From Azospirillum sp. OGB3 (lineage in GTDB: Bacteria; Pseudomonadota; Alphaproteobacteria; Azospirillales; Azospirillaceae): a DNA stretch of 64,000 nucleotides. Made by a program: the position numbers and the translations under genes. The DNA is taken from contig NZ_JACHYN010000006.1 in assembly GCF_014192915.1 (NCBI RefSeq), positions 264,110 through 328,109 of the forward strand, in the 5' to 3' direction. The notes under the pieces are model-generated. The model saw only the letters and a program-made list of their open reading frames with translations. It did not search any database and was not told the origin of the DNA. Positions 38,787 to 46,529 of this stretch are shown in pieces. Position 1 is the first letter of the stretch. Each line of letters starts with the position of its first letter.

Positions 38787-40112
38787 TCACTCGGGGAGCG
38801 CGCCGGCCTGACCGGCGGCGAAGGCCCGCGCCTGCCCGTGCGTGGCGATCCCCCGCCGGTCAAGCTGCTTCAGCAGAACCGCGGCCAGTTCCGCCTCGAC
38901 CAGGGCGGGGGCGAAGGGCCCCATGCGGCGGTCGGTTGCGATGCCGAAGGCGGCGGCCAGCCGATCCAGCGACGCCCCCTCCAGCGCTGGATCGAGGGCC
39001 GCGGCCAGCCGGGCGAGGTCGAGCGTCGGCGGTGCCTCCGGCTCCGGCAGGCCGGCGTCGCGGCAGGCGCGGGCCAGCGTGCCGAGCGACGCCTCCACCC
39101 CCACGCCGACCACCGCGCAGCCGCGCAGGGCGTCGGCGATCACCGGCCAGGCCGCGGCGAAGGGGCGCGCGCCCTCCACCATCGCCGCTGTCACGCCGTG
39201 GACCGCCGTGCCCTCCGCCGGAATGGGCGCGCCGGGATCGATGAACAGCTCCAGCGACAGGCTGCGGAAGACGCGCGGCCCCACCATCCGCACCGTGCCG
39301 ACCGCGACGACCGGCCCCTCCTCTACCCGCCCGGCGACGGGTGCCATGGCGGTGGCGACCCACAGGCTGACCATCGGCAGGGCGGGCAGCGGGTCCTCGT
39401 CGCCGAGATGGATGGGACGGGCGTTGGGGCGCAGAAGCCGCCGCTCGCCGGACAGCCGCGGCGGCACCTCCCCCGCCTTCGCCGGGAAAACCAGGGCGAT
39501 CCCCGACTGGAGCCCCAGATCCTTGACCCGCACCGGCACCTCTCCCCCCTGGGCGCGGCGCAGCAGGGCGGAGACCATCTGGCCGTCCTCGCGCGCCCGC
39601 TCGATGGCGCGGAACAGTTCGGGGCGCGACAGGTGGTCGTAGATGTCGGCTCCGGCCTCCAACCCGAGATGAGCCGAGGCCGCGGGATTCAGCGTGTCGA
39701 TCCGCCCGAAATCGTCGAGCACCACCACCGGTTCCTCCAGCGCGGCGATCACGCCGGCCAGCCGCTCGCCCGGACGGCTTTCGCCGTGGCGGCCGTGGCG
39801 CAGCGCCTCCGCCGCCGCCCGCGCGAGGTCGCCGGCCTCGTCCTCCTTCGCATCGGCGGCGAGGGAGGCGGCGCTGCGCCCGCGCCACGCCGACAGGGTG
39901 TCGCGCAGCCGATCCAGATCGCGGAAATGGCGGTTCAGCCGGGCAAAGGCCATCCACAACGCCAGCACGCCGAGCCCGACCGCCCCCATGTCCAGCAACG
40001 AACGCTCGGGGTCGGCGACGGCCAGCCGCCCGATCTCCACCCCCAGGAAGGCGAGCGCCATGCCCGCCACCGCAAAGCCCAACACCGCCGAACGCCACGC
40101 CCCGCCCCGCAT
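38787..40112 (-). CDS. Membrane PAS protein with a degenerate DnaQ-like exonuclease domain
   Basis: 441 aa. Two membrane helices (about 7-30 and 38-57), a charged linker, a PAS-like domain (LEEPVVVLDDFGRIDTLNPAASAHLG split near 125-150), and a C-terminal region aligning by eye with DnaQ-type 3'-5' exonucleases (IPAEGTAVHGVTAAMV at 296-312 is the diagnostic block). The catalytic acids are missing: the ExoI DxE position reads SLWVATAM (249-256), the ExoII HNxxFD position reads VGVGVEASLG and the ExoIII HxAxxD region reads FAPALVEAEL. It is therefore probably a non-catalytic relic or nucleotide-sensing domain. The start at 40112 has GGAGG 7 bases upstream. Confidence 0.75.
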   Translation of the reverse strand: MRGGAWRSAVLGFAVAGMALAFLGVEIGRLAVADPERSLLDMGAVGLGVLALWMAFARLNRHFRDLDRLRDTLSAWRGRSAASLAADAKEDEAGDLARAAAEALRHGRHGESRPGERLAGVIAALEEPVVVLDDFGRIDTLNPAASAHLGLEAGADIYDHLSRPELFRAIERAREDGQMVSALLRRAQGGEVPVRVKDLGLQSGIALVFPAKAGEVPPRLSGERRLLRPNARPIHLGDEDPLPALPMVSLWVATAMAPVAGRVEEGPVVAVGTVRMVGPRVFRSLSLELFIDPGAPIPAEGTAVHGVTAAMVEGARPFAAAWPVIADALRGCAVVGVGVEASLGTLARACRDAGLPEPEAPPTLDLARLAAALDPALEGASLDRLAAAFGIATDRRMGPFAPALVEAELAAVLLKQLDRRGIATHGQARAFAAGQAGALPE

Positions 40113-40210
40113 CGGGCCGCCTCCACACACCGTACGAATGGCGCGACTGTAACGCTCCCGGATGCCGGCGGAAAGGGAGCGGGCGGGTCAGCCCTCCCGC
40201 TCCTGCCCTG

Positions 40211-40894
40211 CTAATCCGCTGCGAAGCAGTAGAGCAGCCCCGCACCGCCCGTGCTCCTCAAGGCGTCCTGGCTGCAGCCGCCCCGTGTCAGATGGGAGCT
40301 GTTCCAGGATTTGGCCGGCGGGTCATCGCCAAGACCGATGCGGTCGTGATGGCCGACCATGGCGGCGCCCTCCGTCCCGCTGCGGGTCCAGTTGCCGCAG
40401 GTCCGGTCCTCCGCATCGCCGAAGGCCGTGCCGTCGGGCTGGCTGCCGGTCAGGATGTCGTGGGTGTTGGGGGTGTCGCCGCGGCCTTTGACCGTCTCGC
40501 CGGTTTCGGTCAGCCCGGTCTGCTTGGTCAGGCCGTTGGTGGCGTGCAGATCCTCCACATTACGGGCGATCACCTGCCCCTTCGTGTTCTGCCAGGGGCC
40601 GGCGCCGATGCGGTCGCGTGCGTTCACCGCGGGCCGGCCGTCCGCCGCCTGGGTGGACAGATAGGCCTTCCAGTCGCGGTTCCCCGCCCCGACGGCCTGC
40701 GCCAGTTGCCGGCAATGGCGGTCCGCACCCTCCAGGCCGCCGAAGTCGGCGCCCTTTCCCAATCCGACGCTGGTGATGAAAAAACTCATGCCCGTGGAAT
40801 TGCCAGGCGTCTGCGCTGGTGCCGGCATCGCCGGCAGCAGAACCGCCGCTGACATCGCAGCGCCGATACCAGCCCCGAAGATGGTGCGGATCAT
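40211..40894 (-). CDS. Secreted lectin-like protein
   Basis: 227 aa with a Sec signal peptide (about 1-28, ending MPAPAQ). The mature part has the conserved blocks of a bacterial secreted family often annotated as lectin, with an endostatin/C-type-lectin-like fold: FFITSVGLGKGADFGGLEGADRHC split near 38-60, WKAYLSTQ, ARDRIGAGPWQN, HDILTGSQPDGT, TCGNWTRSG, MVGHHDR, SWNSSH, GGAGLLYCFA. Its several cysteines (C61, and CGNW, GGCSQ, YCF later) would form disulphides in the periplasm. No ligand is known. The start at 40894 has GGGGAGGG 5 bases upstream. Confidence 0.75.
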   Translation of the reverse strand: MIRTIFGAGIGAAMSAAVLLPAMPAPAQTPGNSTGMSFFITSVGLGKGADFGGLEGADRHCRQLAQAVGAGNRDWKAYLSTQAADGRPAVNARDRIGAGPWQNTKGQVIARNVEDLHATNGLTKQTGLTETGETVKGRGDTPNTHDILTGSQPDGTAFGDAEDRTCGNWTRSGTEGAAMVGHHDRIGLGDDPPAKSWNSSHLTRGGCSQDALRSTGGAGLLYCFAAD

Positions 40895-41307
40895 GGATGC
40901 CCTCCCCTGCCTTGTTGTTTGGACGATGGTGGTTCGTGGACGCCCGGATGGAAGGCTTTATTCCCCCTCCCCTTCAGTGCGTCGCCCATCCGCATGGCCG
41001 ATCCTTCTTTTTTCCCCTTCCGATGTGGCGCAGAATCCTTAAGGTCTGCCCCGGTCTCGCCATGCCGGTCTCGCCATGCCGGTCTTTCGCAAAACTTTAG
41101 TACGAATTTCGAACCACTTTGCCTCCATAAAGACAAAAAGCTTTATGCAACTCAAAATAATAATGAGAGAAAGCGCGAACGAACACACGCTCTCGTTATC
41201 ACGTCTTTAAACATTCAAAGACTTATTCGAGCGCTGTTAATCGCTCATTAAGGCAATTTCGGCAGATTTGGTCTTGCGCTTTCCTTCACATTTTTTTGGG
41301 TCCGGCG
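40895..41307. other. AT-rich intergenic region
   Basis: About 410 bases, with 41090-41290 strikingly AT-rich for this genome. It contains an inverted repeat ATAAAG-N8-CTTTAT at 41127-41146. No gene, RNA or mobile element is recognised. It likely holds the promoters of the lectin-like gene and the TadE/G-like gene. Confidence 0.45.
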
Positions 41308-41754
41308 ATGGTGATGGTTTACCACCCTTACGCGCTCCAGCATCGGCAGGAACGGCGATCCGGGCGCAGGCTCGCGCTGGCCTTGATCGTCGCGCTCGGC
41401 CTCCCCCTGACTGTGGGCGCCGGCTACACCCTGGAAACGGTGCGTGGCTATGCGGTGCAGGCGCGGCTGGCGCAGGCGGTTGACGCTGCTGCCCTGGCGG
41501 GTGGGCGCGTCATGTTCGACGATCAGCGGGACGGCCACATCCGCACCTTCTTCGACAATGCCTTTTCCAAGAGCTTCCTGGGCGCCCACACCGCGGCGCT
41601 GAGGATTGAGGACGATACGAACAGCGGCGTGCTGACGGTGCACGGCCGGGCCACAGTCAAGGCGCTGTTCACCCGCGTCCTGGGCGGCAGCGACCTGATC
41701 GTGGAGGCGCAGTCGGTCGTCCGCCGCAACGTCCGTGGACGCAAGGGGGCTTAA
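41308..41754 (+). CDS. Short TadE/TadG-like membrane-anchored protein
   Basis: About 148 aa. A basic N-terminus (RQERRSGRRLAL) is followed by one hydrophobic helix (ALIVALGLPLTVGAGYTLETV) and then the pattern VQARLAQAVDAAALAGGR, typical of TadE/TadG-type Flp-pilus assembly proteins. The remaining ~80 residues form a small soluble domain; TadG proteins are usually much longer, so this is a short orphan form. No tad/cpa pilus genes are in the window. The start (ATG 41308) has only a weak ribosome site; other nearby starts are possible. Confidence 0.65.
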   Translation: MVMVYHPYALQHRQERRSGRRLALALIVALGLPLTVGAGYTLETVRGYAVQARLAQAVDAAALAGGRVMFDDQRDGHIRTFFDNAFSKSFLGAHTAALRIEDDTNSGVLTVHGRATVKALFTRVLGGSDLIVEAQSVVRRNVRGRKGA

Positions 41755-41896
41755 ACCCTTCGAAGCGCATCACTCGGCGCCGTCGGATGGACAGCCACCA
41801 CGGCGCCATGACCCCTGACCGATTTTTTTAAGGCATCGGGAAGGTTTGCGCTGATACCATGCGGGTCAAGGCTCAACCCCAACCCGCCCTGCCCCC

Positions 41897-42361
41897 GTGT
41901 CCAGCATCCTGTCCCTATCATCGGCGTCGAACGCTCAATCCCTGTCCGGGATGAGCAAGATTCGGCAGATGCTGGCCAGCGAAGCCATCGCGGTGCAGCC
42001 CATCCGGCGCGTGCCGGGGGAGCAGGAACGCCGGCGGTCCGACGATGTCTCGGCCACCGACGATGCGCTGAAAAGCGGACAGCGGACGGAACTGGGCGGA
42101 GCGGACGGCAACCGCGCCGGCCGTGCCGGTTCCTCCGCGACATTCGCGCTGGGCGACGCGGAGGCCGGTGACCGGCCGGTGACCGGCGCGTCGCCGCGCC
42201 TGAACGCCATGCCCAACGCCGGATTCATCGCGCAGAGCATCCATCAGGACGCCATGGGCAGCGGCCTGCACATCGAGCCCTGGTCCGCCGCCATCACCGC
42301 CTACCGCAAGGCCGACGCCGCGGCCTATGCGGCCGGGACGTCGGCTGGGGTGTCCGTCTAG
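41897..42361 (+). CDS. Hypothetical protein with conserved-looking C-terminus
   Basis: 154 aa, Ser/Ala/Arg-rich and probably disordered in the first ~100 residues (SSILSLSSASNAQSLSGM, then GEQERRRSDD). The last ~50 residues look folded and selected: NAGFIAQSIHQDAMGSGLHI and EPWSAAITAYRKADAAAY. I do not recognise a named family. It begins with GTG at 41897; the ATG at 41951 (MSKIRQML) is an alternative. No signal or membrane segment is seen. It ends 22 bases from the convergent bacterioferritin stop. Confidence 0.6.
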   Translation: MSSILSLSSASNAQSLSGMSKIRQMLASEAIAVQPIRRVPGEQERRRSDDVSATDDALKSGQRTELGGADGNRAGRAGSSATFALGDAEAGDRPVTGASPRLNAMPNAGFIAQSIHQDAMGSGLHIEPWSAAITAYRKADAAAYAAGTSAGVSV

Positions 42362-42383
42362 GCGGCGGACAGCTCCCCATCGC

Positions 42384-42869
42384 TTAGGACGAGGAGTCCT
42401 CGCCGTAGATCTGTTCCTGCTGGTAGGCGGTCAGGCCCACGCGCTGGATCAGGTCGAGCTGGGTCTCCAGCCAGTCGATGTGCTCCTCGGTGTCCTCCAG
42501 GATCTCCCGGAAGATCTCGCGGCTCTGGTAGTCGCGCACCGCGTCGCAGTCGGCGATGGCCTCCAGCAGGTTGCCGCGGTTGTGGCTCTCGATGCCCAGG
42601 TCGGCGGTGAACATCTCCGGCAGATCCTCGCCGATCTTCAGCTTGTGCAGGTCCTGAAGGTTGGGAAGGCCTTCCAGGAACAGGATGCGCTCGATCAGCT
42701 TGTCGGCGTGCTTCATCTCGCCGATGGATTCCTCGTAGACCTTGCCCGCCAGCCGGTGCAGGCCCCAGTTCTTCAACATGCGGGCGTGCAGGAAATACTG
42801 GTTGATGGCCGTCAGCTCGTTCGTCAGAATCGTGTTGAGGTGCCGGATAACCTTCGGATCACCTTTCAT
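42384..42869 (-). CDS. bfr: Bacterioferritin
   Basis: 161 aa, a four-helix-bundle ferritin that assembles as a 24-mer, binds haem between subunit pairs and stores ferric iron. Residues seen: Glu18, Glu51, Met52 (haem ligand), His54, Glu94 and His130. The ferroxidase ligand normally at Glu127 is Thr here ([10 protein letters not shown]), with Glu at 128 and 129, which might weaken or re-route iron oxidation. GGAGGGG lies 3 bases before the ATG. No Fur-like box was seen upstream. Its electron donor Bfd is encoded at 9156-9422. Confidence 0.95.
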   Translation of the reverse strand: MKGDPKVIRHLNTILTNELTAINQYFLHARMLKNWGLHRLAGKVYEESIGEMKHADKLIERILFLEGLPNLQDLHKLKIGEDLPEMFTADLGIESHNRGNLLEAIADCDAVRDYQSREIFREILEDTEEHIDWLETQLDLIQRVGLTAYQQEQIYGEDSSS

Positions 42870-42992
42870 CTACCCCTCCGTCTTGATTGGCCGCGCGGAA
42901 TGGCGCGCGGCGCGCTGTTCTTTTGCCCGACGACTGTCGCCAAGTGTAAGCCAATAGCGCAGGATCGCAATCGGCTTCCGGTTCGGCTGGCT

Positions 42993-45182
42993 TCAGGACC
43001 GCTCGCTGCGCACGGCCTCGGCCAGCCGGCGCAGGCCTTCATCCTCGGCCATCGCCTCCACCGGCACGCCCAGGCGGCGGCGCCAGTTCGGGTGCTGGTC
43101 CACGGTGCCCGGCAGGTTCGGCTGCTCCACCTCGCCCAGAGCGTCCTCGATCTGCACCATGGCGATGCGGCCGGGCGAACGGGCGAGGTAGCGGTGCACC
43201 GCCTCCATCAACTCGCGCGAGAAGGGCTGCGAGCCCTCGTTGTTCGGGTAGCGGACCGGGCGAAGCCCTTCCCGCTCCAGCGCCTGGAGCATCCACCAGC
43301 GGTCCACGCCGCGGTCCCAGACATCCTTGTTGCGCGCCGCCTCGTCGGGATAAAGGTCGAGCCGGGCCCGCCAGTCGAGGTCGCGGTTGGTCCAGAAGCC
43401 CTTGAAGGTGGCGAGGTCGTGGGTGGTGACCGTGACCATGGCCCCGGCGGGATACTCGTCCGGCGCCTTGAAGCCGCCGTCGTCGGCGCGCTCGAAATAC
43501 AGCACGCGGTAGCTGAGGATGCCGGCCCGCTCCAGCGCCGGGCGGAAGCCTTCCGGCACGGTCCCGAGATCCTCGCCGATGACGATGCAGCGGTTGCGCC
43601 GGCTTTCCAGCGCGATGATCCGCAGCAGATCCTCGAACGGGTATTCGACATAGGCGCCGTCGCTGCCGTCCGCCGGAATCCAGAACAGGTGCTGCAGGGC
43701 CATCACATGGTCGATGCGCAGCGCCCCGGCATGGCGCATGTTGGCGCGCAGCATGGCGATGAAGCTGCCATAGGCCGATTCGCGCAAGCCCACCGGCGAC
43801 AGCGGGGCGAGGCCCCAGTTCTGCCCCTTCATGTTGAACTGGTCCGGCGGCGCGCCGACGTTGGCGCCCTGCACCAGGATGTCCGACTCGCCCCAGGCCG
43901 CCGCCCCGCCGGGGTGCGCCGCCACGGCGAGGTCGCGGTAGAAGCCGATGGGCAGCCCGGCCCGGCGCCCGCGCTCCGCCGCCGTGCCAAGCTGGCGGTC
44001 GGCCTCCCATTGCAGATATTCGAAGAAATTCACCCGTTCGGCCTGCTCGGCGGCGAAGGCCTGCACCTCCGGGCTGTCCGGGTGCTGGAAGGCCGGCGGC
44101 CAGCTCCGCCACATCCACTGGGAGGGGTCGCGGCGGTAGAAATGTTCGTGCAGCGCCTCGAACACGGCGTGGCGGCGCAGCGGCTCGCCCATCTCGCGCC
44201 GGAACATCTCGAACGCCTCGCGCCGCGCGTCGCTCTCGCCCAGTGCCCGGAAGGTCGCGTGCAGCGCCTCCAGAACCGGCATCTTGAGGGCGGAGACGGC
44301 GGGATAGTCCACCAGTTCCGTCGCCCGCACGGCGGCCAGCCGCTGCCGGAACTCCTCCGACGCGATGAGGGCCTGCGCCTGCGGCGTGGCGGCAAGCTCC
44401 GGCACCCGCTCCACGTCGATGTAGAGGCTGTTGAGGAAGGTGCGGCTGCTCGGCGAATAGGGGCCGATGTGGTTGGGGTCGGCGGGGAACAGCGCGTGCA
44501 GCGGATTCAGCCCGACCAGCCCGGCCCCGAGCCCCGCCGCCGTCTCGGCGAAGCGCCCGAGGTCGTCGAAGTCGCCGATGCCCCAATCGTCGCCACTCTT
44601 CAGCGCATAGAGCTGGAGGCCGATGCCCCAGGTCCGCCCGCCGGGGATGACGTCCTCCACCGTCAGGCAGCGCTGCGGCGCGACGATCAGCACCGTGCCG
44701 CCCTCCAGCGTCCCGCCCACGCCCTGGGGCCGGATCACCACCGACAGCCGGTGATAGCCGAGCGGCAGGGTCGGCGGCAGGCGGGTCGACACCGTCCGCC
44801 GCTCGTAGGCCACGCCGTCGAGCACCCGCTGGTCGGCCAGCGGCAGGTTGCCGACACGCAGCGACGCGCGGTGGGCGAGCCCGCCCTCCTCGGTCAGCGT
44901 CCAGGTCAACTCGGCGTCCTCCAGCCCAGCCGGGACGGCCAGGGCGAGGCTGAGCGGCGCACCCTCGTCGATCACCAGGACGGGGGGCAACATGCGCCGC
45001 CACGCCCGGTCCTCCACCGCGTGCAGGCTCGCCGCCAGCTCCTCGCCTCTGCCGGCGGGATAGCCCATCGCGGCGGACAGAGCGCGCTTCGTCGCGTCAG
45101 AGGTCTCGCGCCGGTTGCCCCAGATGTCATGGTAGAAGGGCTCGATGCCAAGCCGTTCGGCAAGCCGGTCGAGATCGCTCAT
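42993..45182 (-). CDS. malQ: 4-alpha-glucanotransferase
   Basis: A 729-aa GH77 enzyme (amylomaltase) that transfers alpha-1,4-glucan segments and releases glucose, processing maltodextrins from glycogen turnover. The first ~150 residues are an N-terminal beta-rich extension. The catalytic barrel shows LRIDHVMALQHLFWIP (nucleophile Asp), VIGEDLGTVPEGF (acid/base Glu) and TVTTHDLATFKGFW (stabilising Asp). It is the last gene of the glucan cluster, 222 bases after a receiver-domain gene on the same strand. Confidence 0.95.
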   Translation of the reverse strand: MSDLDRLAERLGIEPFYHDIWGNRRETSDATKRALSAAMGYPAGRGEELAASLHAVEDRAWRRMLPPVLVIDEGAPLSLALAVPAGLEDAELTWTLTEEGGLAHRASLRVGNLPLADQRVLDGVAYERRTVSTRLPPTLPLGYHRLSVVIRPQGVGGTLEGGTVLIVAPQRCLTVEDVIPGGRTWGIGLQLYALKSGDDWGIGDFDDLGRFAETAAGLGAGLVGLNPLHALFPADPNHIGPYSPSSRTFLNSLYIDVERVPELAATPQAQALIASEEFRQRLAAVRATELVDYPAVSALKMPVLEALHATFRALGESDARREAFEMFRREMGEPLRRHAVFEALHEHFYRRDPSQWMWRSWPPAFQHPDSPEVQAFAAEQAERVNFFEYLQWEADRQLGTAAERGRRAGLPIGFYRDLAVAAHPGGAAAWGESDILVQGANVGAPPDQFNMKGQNWGLAPLSPVGLRESAYGSFIAMLRANMRHAGALRIDHVMALQHLFWIPADGSDGAYVEYPFEDLLRIIALESRRNRCIVIGEDLGTVPEGFRPALERAGILSYRVLYFERADDGGFKAPDEYPAGAMVTVTTHDLATFKGFWTNRDLDWRARLDLYPDEAARNKDVWDRGVDRWWMLQALEREGLRPVRYPNNEGSQPFSRELMEAVHRYLARSPGRIAMVQIEDALGEVEQPNLPGTVDQHPNWRRRLGVPVEAMAEDEGLRRLAEAVRSERS

Positions 45183-45404
45183 TCAGGGGTCCCCGCGTTT
45201 GTCGGTCGTGGCGTCTTGGTGGCGTCGTTCTGGCCGCAACGGCCTGCGCGCGAGCATTGCGCGTCGGGCCGATTCCGTCCAGCCCCGAACATTCGAATTT
45301 CCATACTGACCGCAACGCTTTCGCGCACGGCGACGGGGCAAGGGTGACAACGCGCCGCAACCTTGGATGATCCGGCCTCCTTCAGCGGCTCACCATTTGC
45401 GGGA

Positions 45405-46442
45405 TCACGACCCGATCGCCTCTTTCGCGGCATCGCCATTCGCCGCAGGCACCGCGACGGCGGCCCGCGCGGCCTCCGCCTTGGCCTGCGCCATCTGTTC
45501 CAGCCGGGAGCGATAACCGGTCACGGCGGCGGCGACCTCCGCCATCATCGCGTCGAGCGGGCGGGCCTTGTCCACCGCCTGCATCAGGTCGCGGGCGAGA
45601 GCGCGCGCGCTCTCCAGTTCCTCCGCCGCGACGGCGCCCGATTCGGCGTGGAGCCGCAGCCGCTCGGCCATCATCTTCAGGGACTTGGCGACCGATTCCG
45701 CCGGCCCCGGCTCGCTCAGGTCGTCGAGGCGGCGCAGCAGGTCGTCGAGGAAGGTGGGAACGCGTGCCACATGCTCCACCGCCATCCGCTCCGGCGGACG
45801 GGCGGTCAGGCCAGGGGCCGCGAACTCGATCAGGAAGGCGACCTGCACGCTGATGCGCAGCAGCTTCTGCTCGTTGACGAAGTGGTTGGCTTCAGCCATG
45901 AGCTGCCGGGCGTTGATGTGCGCCCAGCGGTTGGTCGCCTTCAGCCGCAGCGTGTTCGGTGCGTCGAGCAGCGGCACCTGGGCGCCCTCGCGCGGCGACT
46001 TGCGGCGATCCGGACCCGTGTAGTCTGCGGTCACCACGAATTTCTTGCGCGATTCGATCAGGGCGGCCAGACGGTCCTGCACCTTCTTGGGCGAGACCGG
46101 CTTCACCAGCAGGTCGTCCGCCCCGGCGTTGGTGACGCGCATGACCAGAAGCGGTGTCGGCTGCCACGTCGTGGCGACGATGCAGGCGTAGGGGTTGCGG
46201 GTGTCCGGCTCGTTGCGCAAGCGGCGAATGAGGCGCAGAGCCTCCGTCTCCTCCCCGTCTGTGTCCAACAGGATCAGGTCCGGTGTGGCAGCGGTCACCG
46301 TGTCCGCCGCATCCTGAACCGAGCCATGGATACCCGTCCGCTTCATCCCCAGCCGCGCCAACACTTCGCGCATGACACGCTGGCTGTTGGACTGCGTGTC
46401 GATGATGGCCGCATCAACCAGGGAGAAGTCATAGTCGGGCAT
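45405..46442 (-). CDS. Receiver-domain protein with a helical C-terminus, inside the glucan cluster
   Basis: 345 aa. Residues 1-130 form a CheY-like receiver with Asp60 (PDLILLDTDG) as phospho-acceptor, Thr near 91 and Lys near 119 (LLVKPVSPKKV); the acidic pocket is reduced to one Asp (IIDTQ) instead of two. A short link GPDRRKSPRE leads to a long alpha-helical region (about 170-330) with an Ala-rich end and no DNA-binding, GGDEF or kinase motif. The output is unknown. It lies between glgX and malQ on the same strand, 87 bases after glgX, an unusual location for a signalling protein. Confidence 0.85.
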   Translation of the reverse strand: MPDYDFSLVDAAIIDTQSNSQRVMREVLARLGMKRTGIHGSVQDAADTVTAATPDLILLDTDGEETEALRLIRRLRNEPDTRNPYACIVATTWQPTPLLVMRVTNAGADDLLVKPVSPKKVQDRLAALIESRKKFVVTADYTGPDRRKSPREGAQVPLLDAPNTLRLKATNRWAHINARQLMAEANHFVNEQKLLRISVQVAFLIEFAAPGLTARPPERMAVEHVARVPTFLDDLLRRLDDLSEPGPAESVAKSLKMMAERLRLHAESGAVAAEELESARALARDLMQAVDKARPLDAMMAEVAAAVTGYRSRLEQMAQAKAEAARAAVAVPAANGDAAKEAIGS

Positions 46443-46529
46443 GCGTCGGTTCCGCGAAAACCGGAGGTGGATAAGCCACCCCCGGTCCCGACGTTAGCAC
46501 AGGCGGAAAAAACCACCTATTGACCCGCA

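Noticed and set aside
41127..41146. Second SahR-like site, ATAAAG...CTTTAT
   Set aside because: The half-sites are separated by 8 bases instead of 4, and the neighbours are not methionine-cycle genes.
41760..41830. Intrinsic terminator after the TadE/G-like gene
   Set aside because: An 8-base inverted repeat (GGCGCCGT/ACGGCGCC) exists, but the T-run is 15 bases away and the loop is 16 bases, so a working terminator is doubtful.
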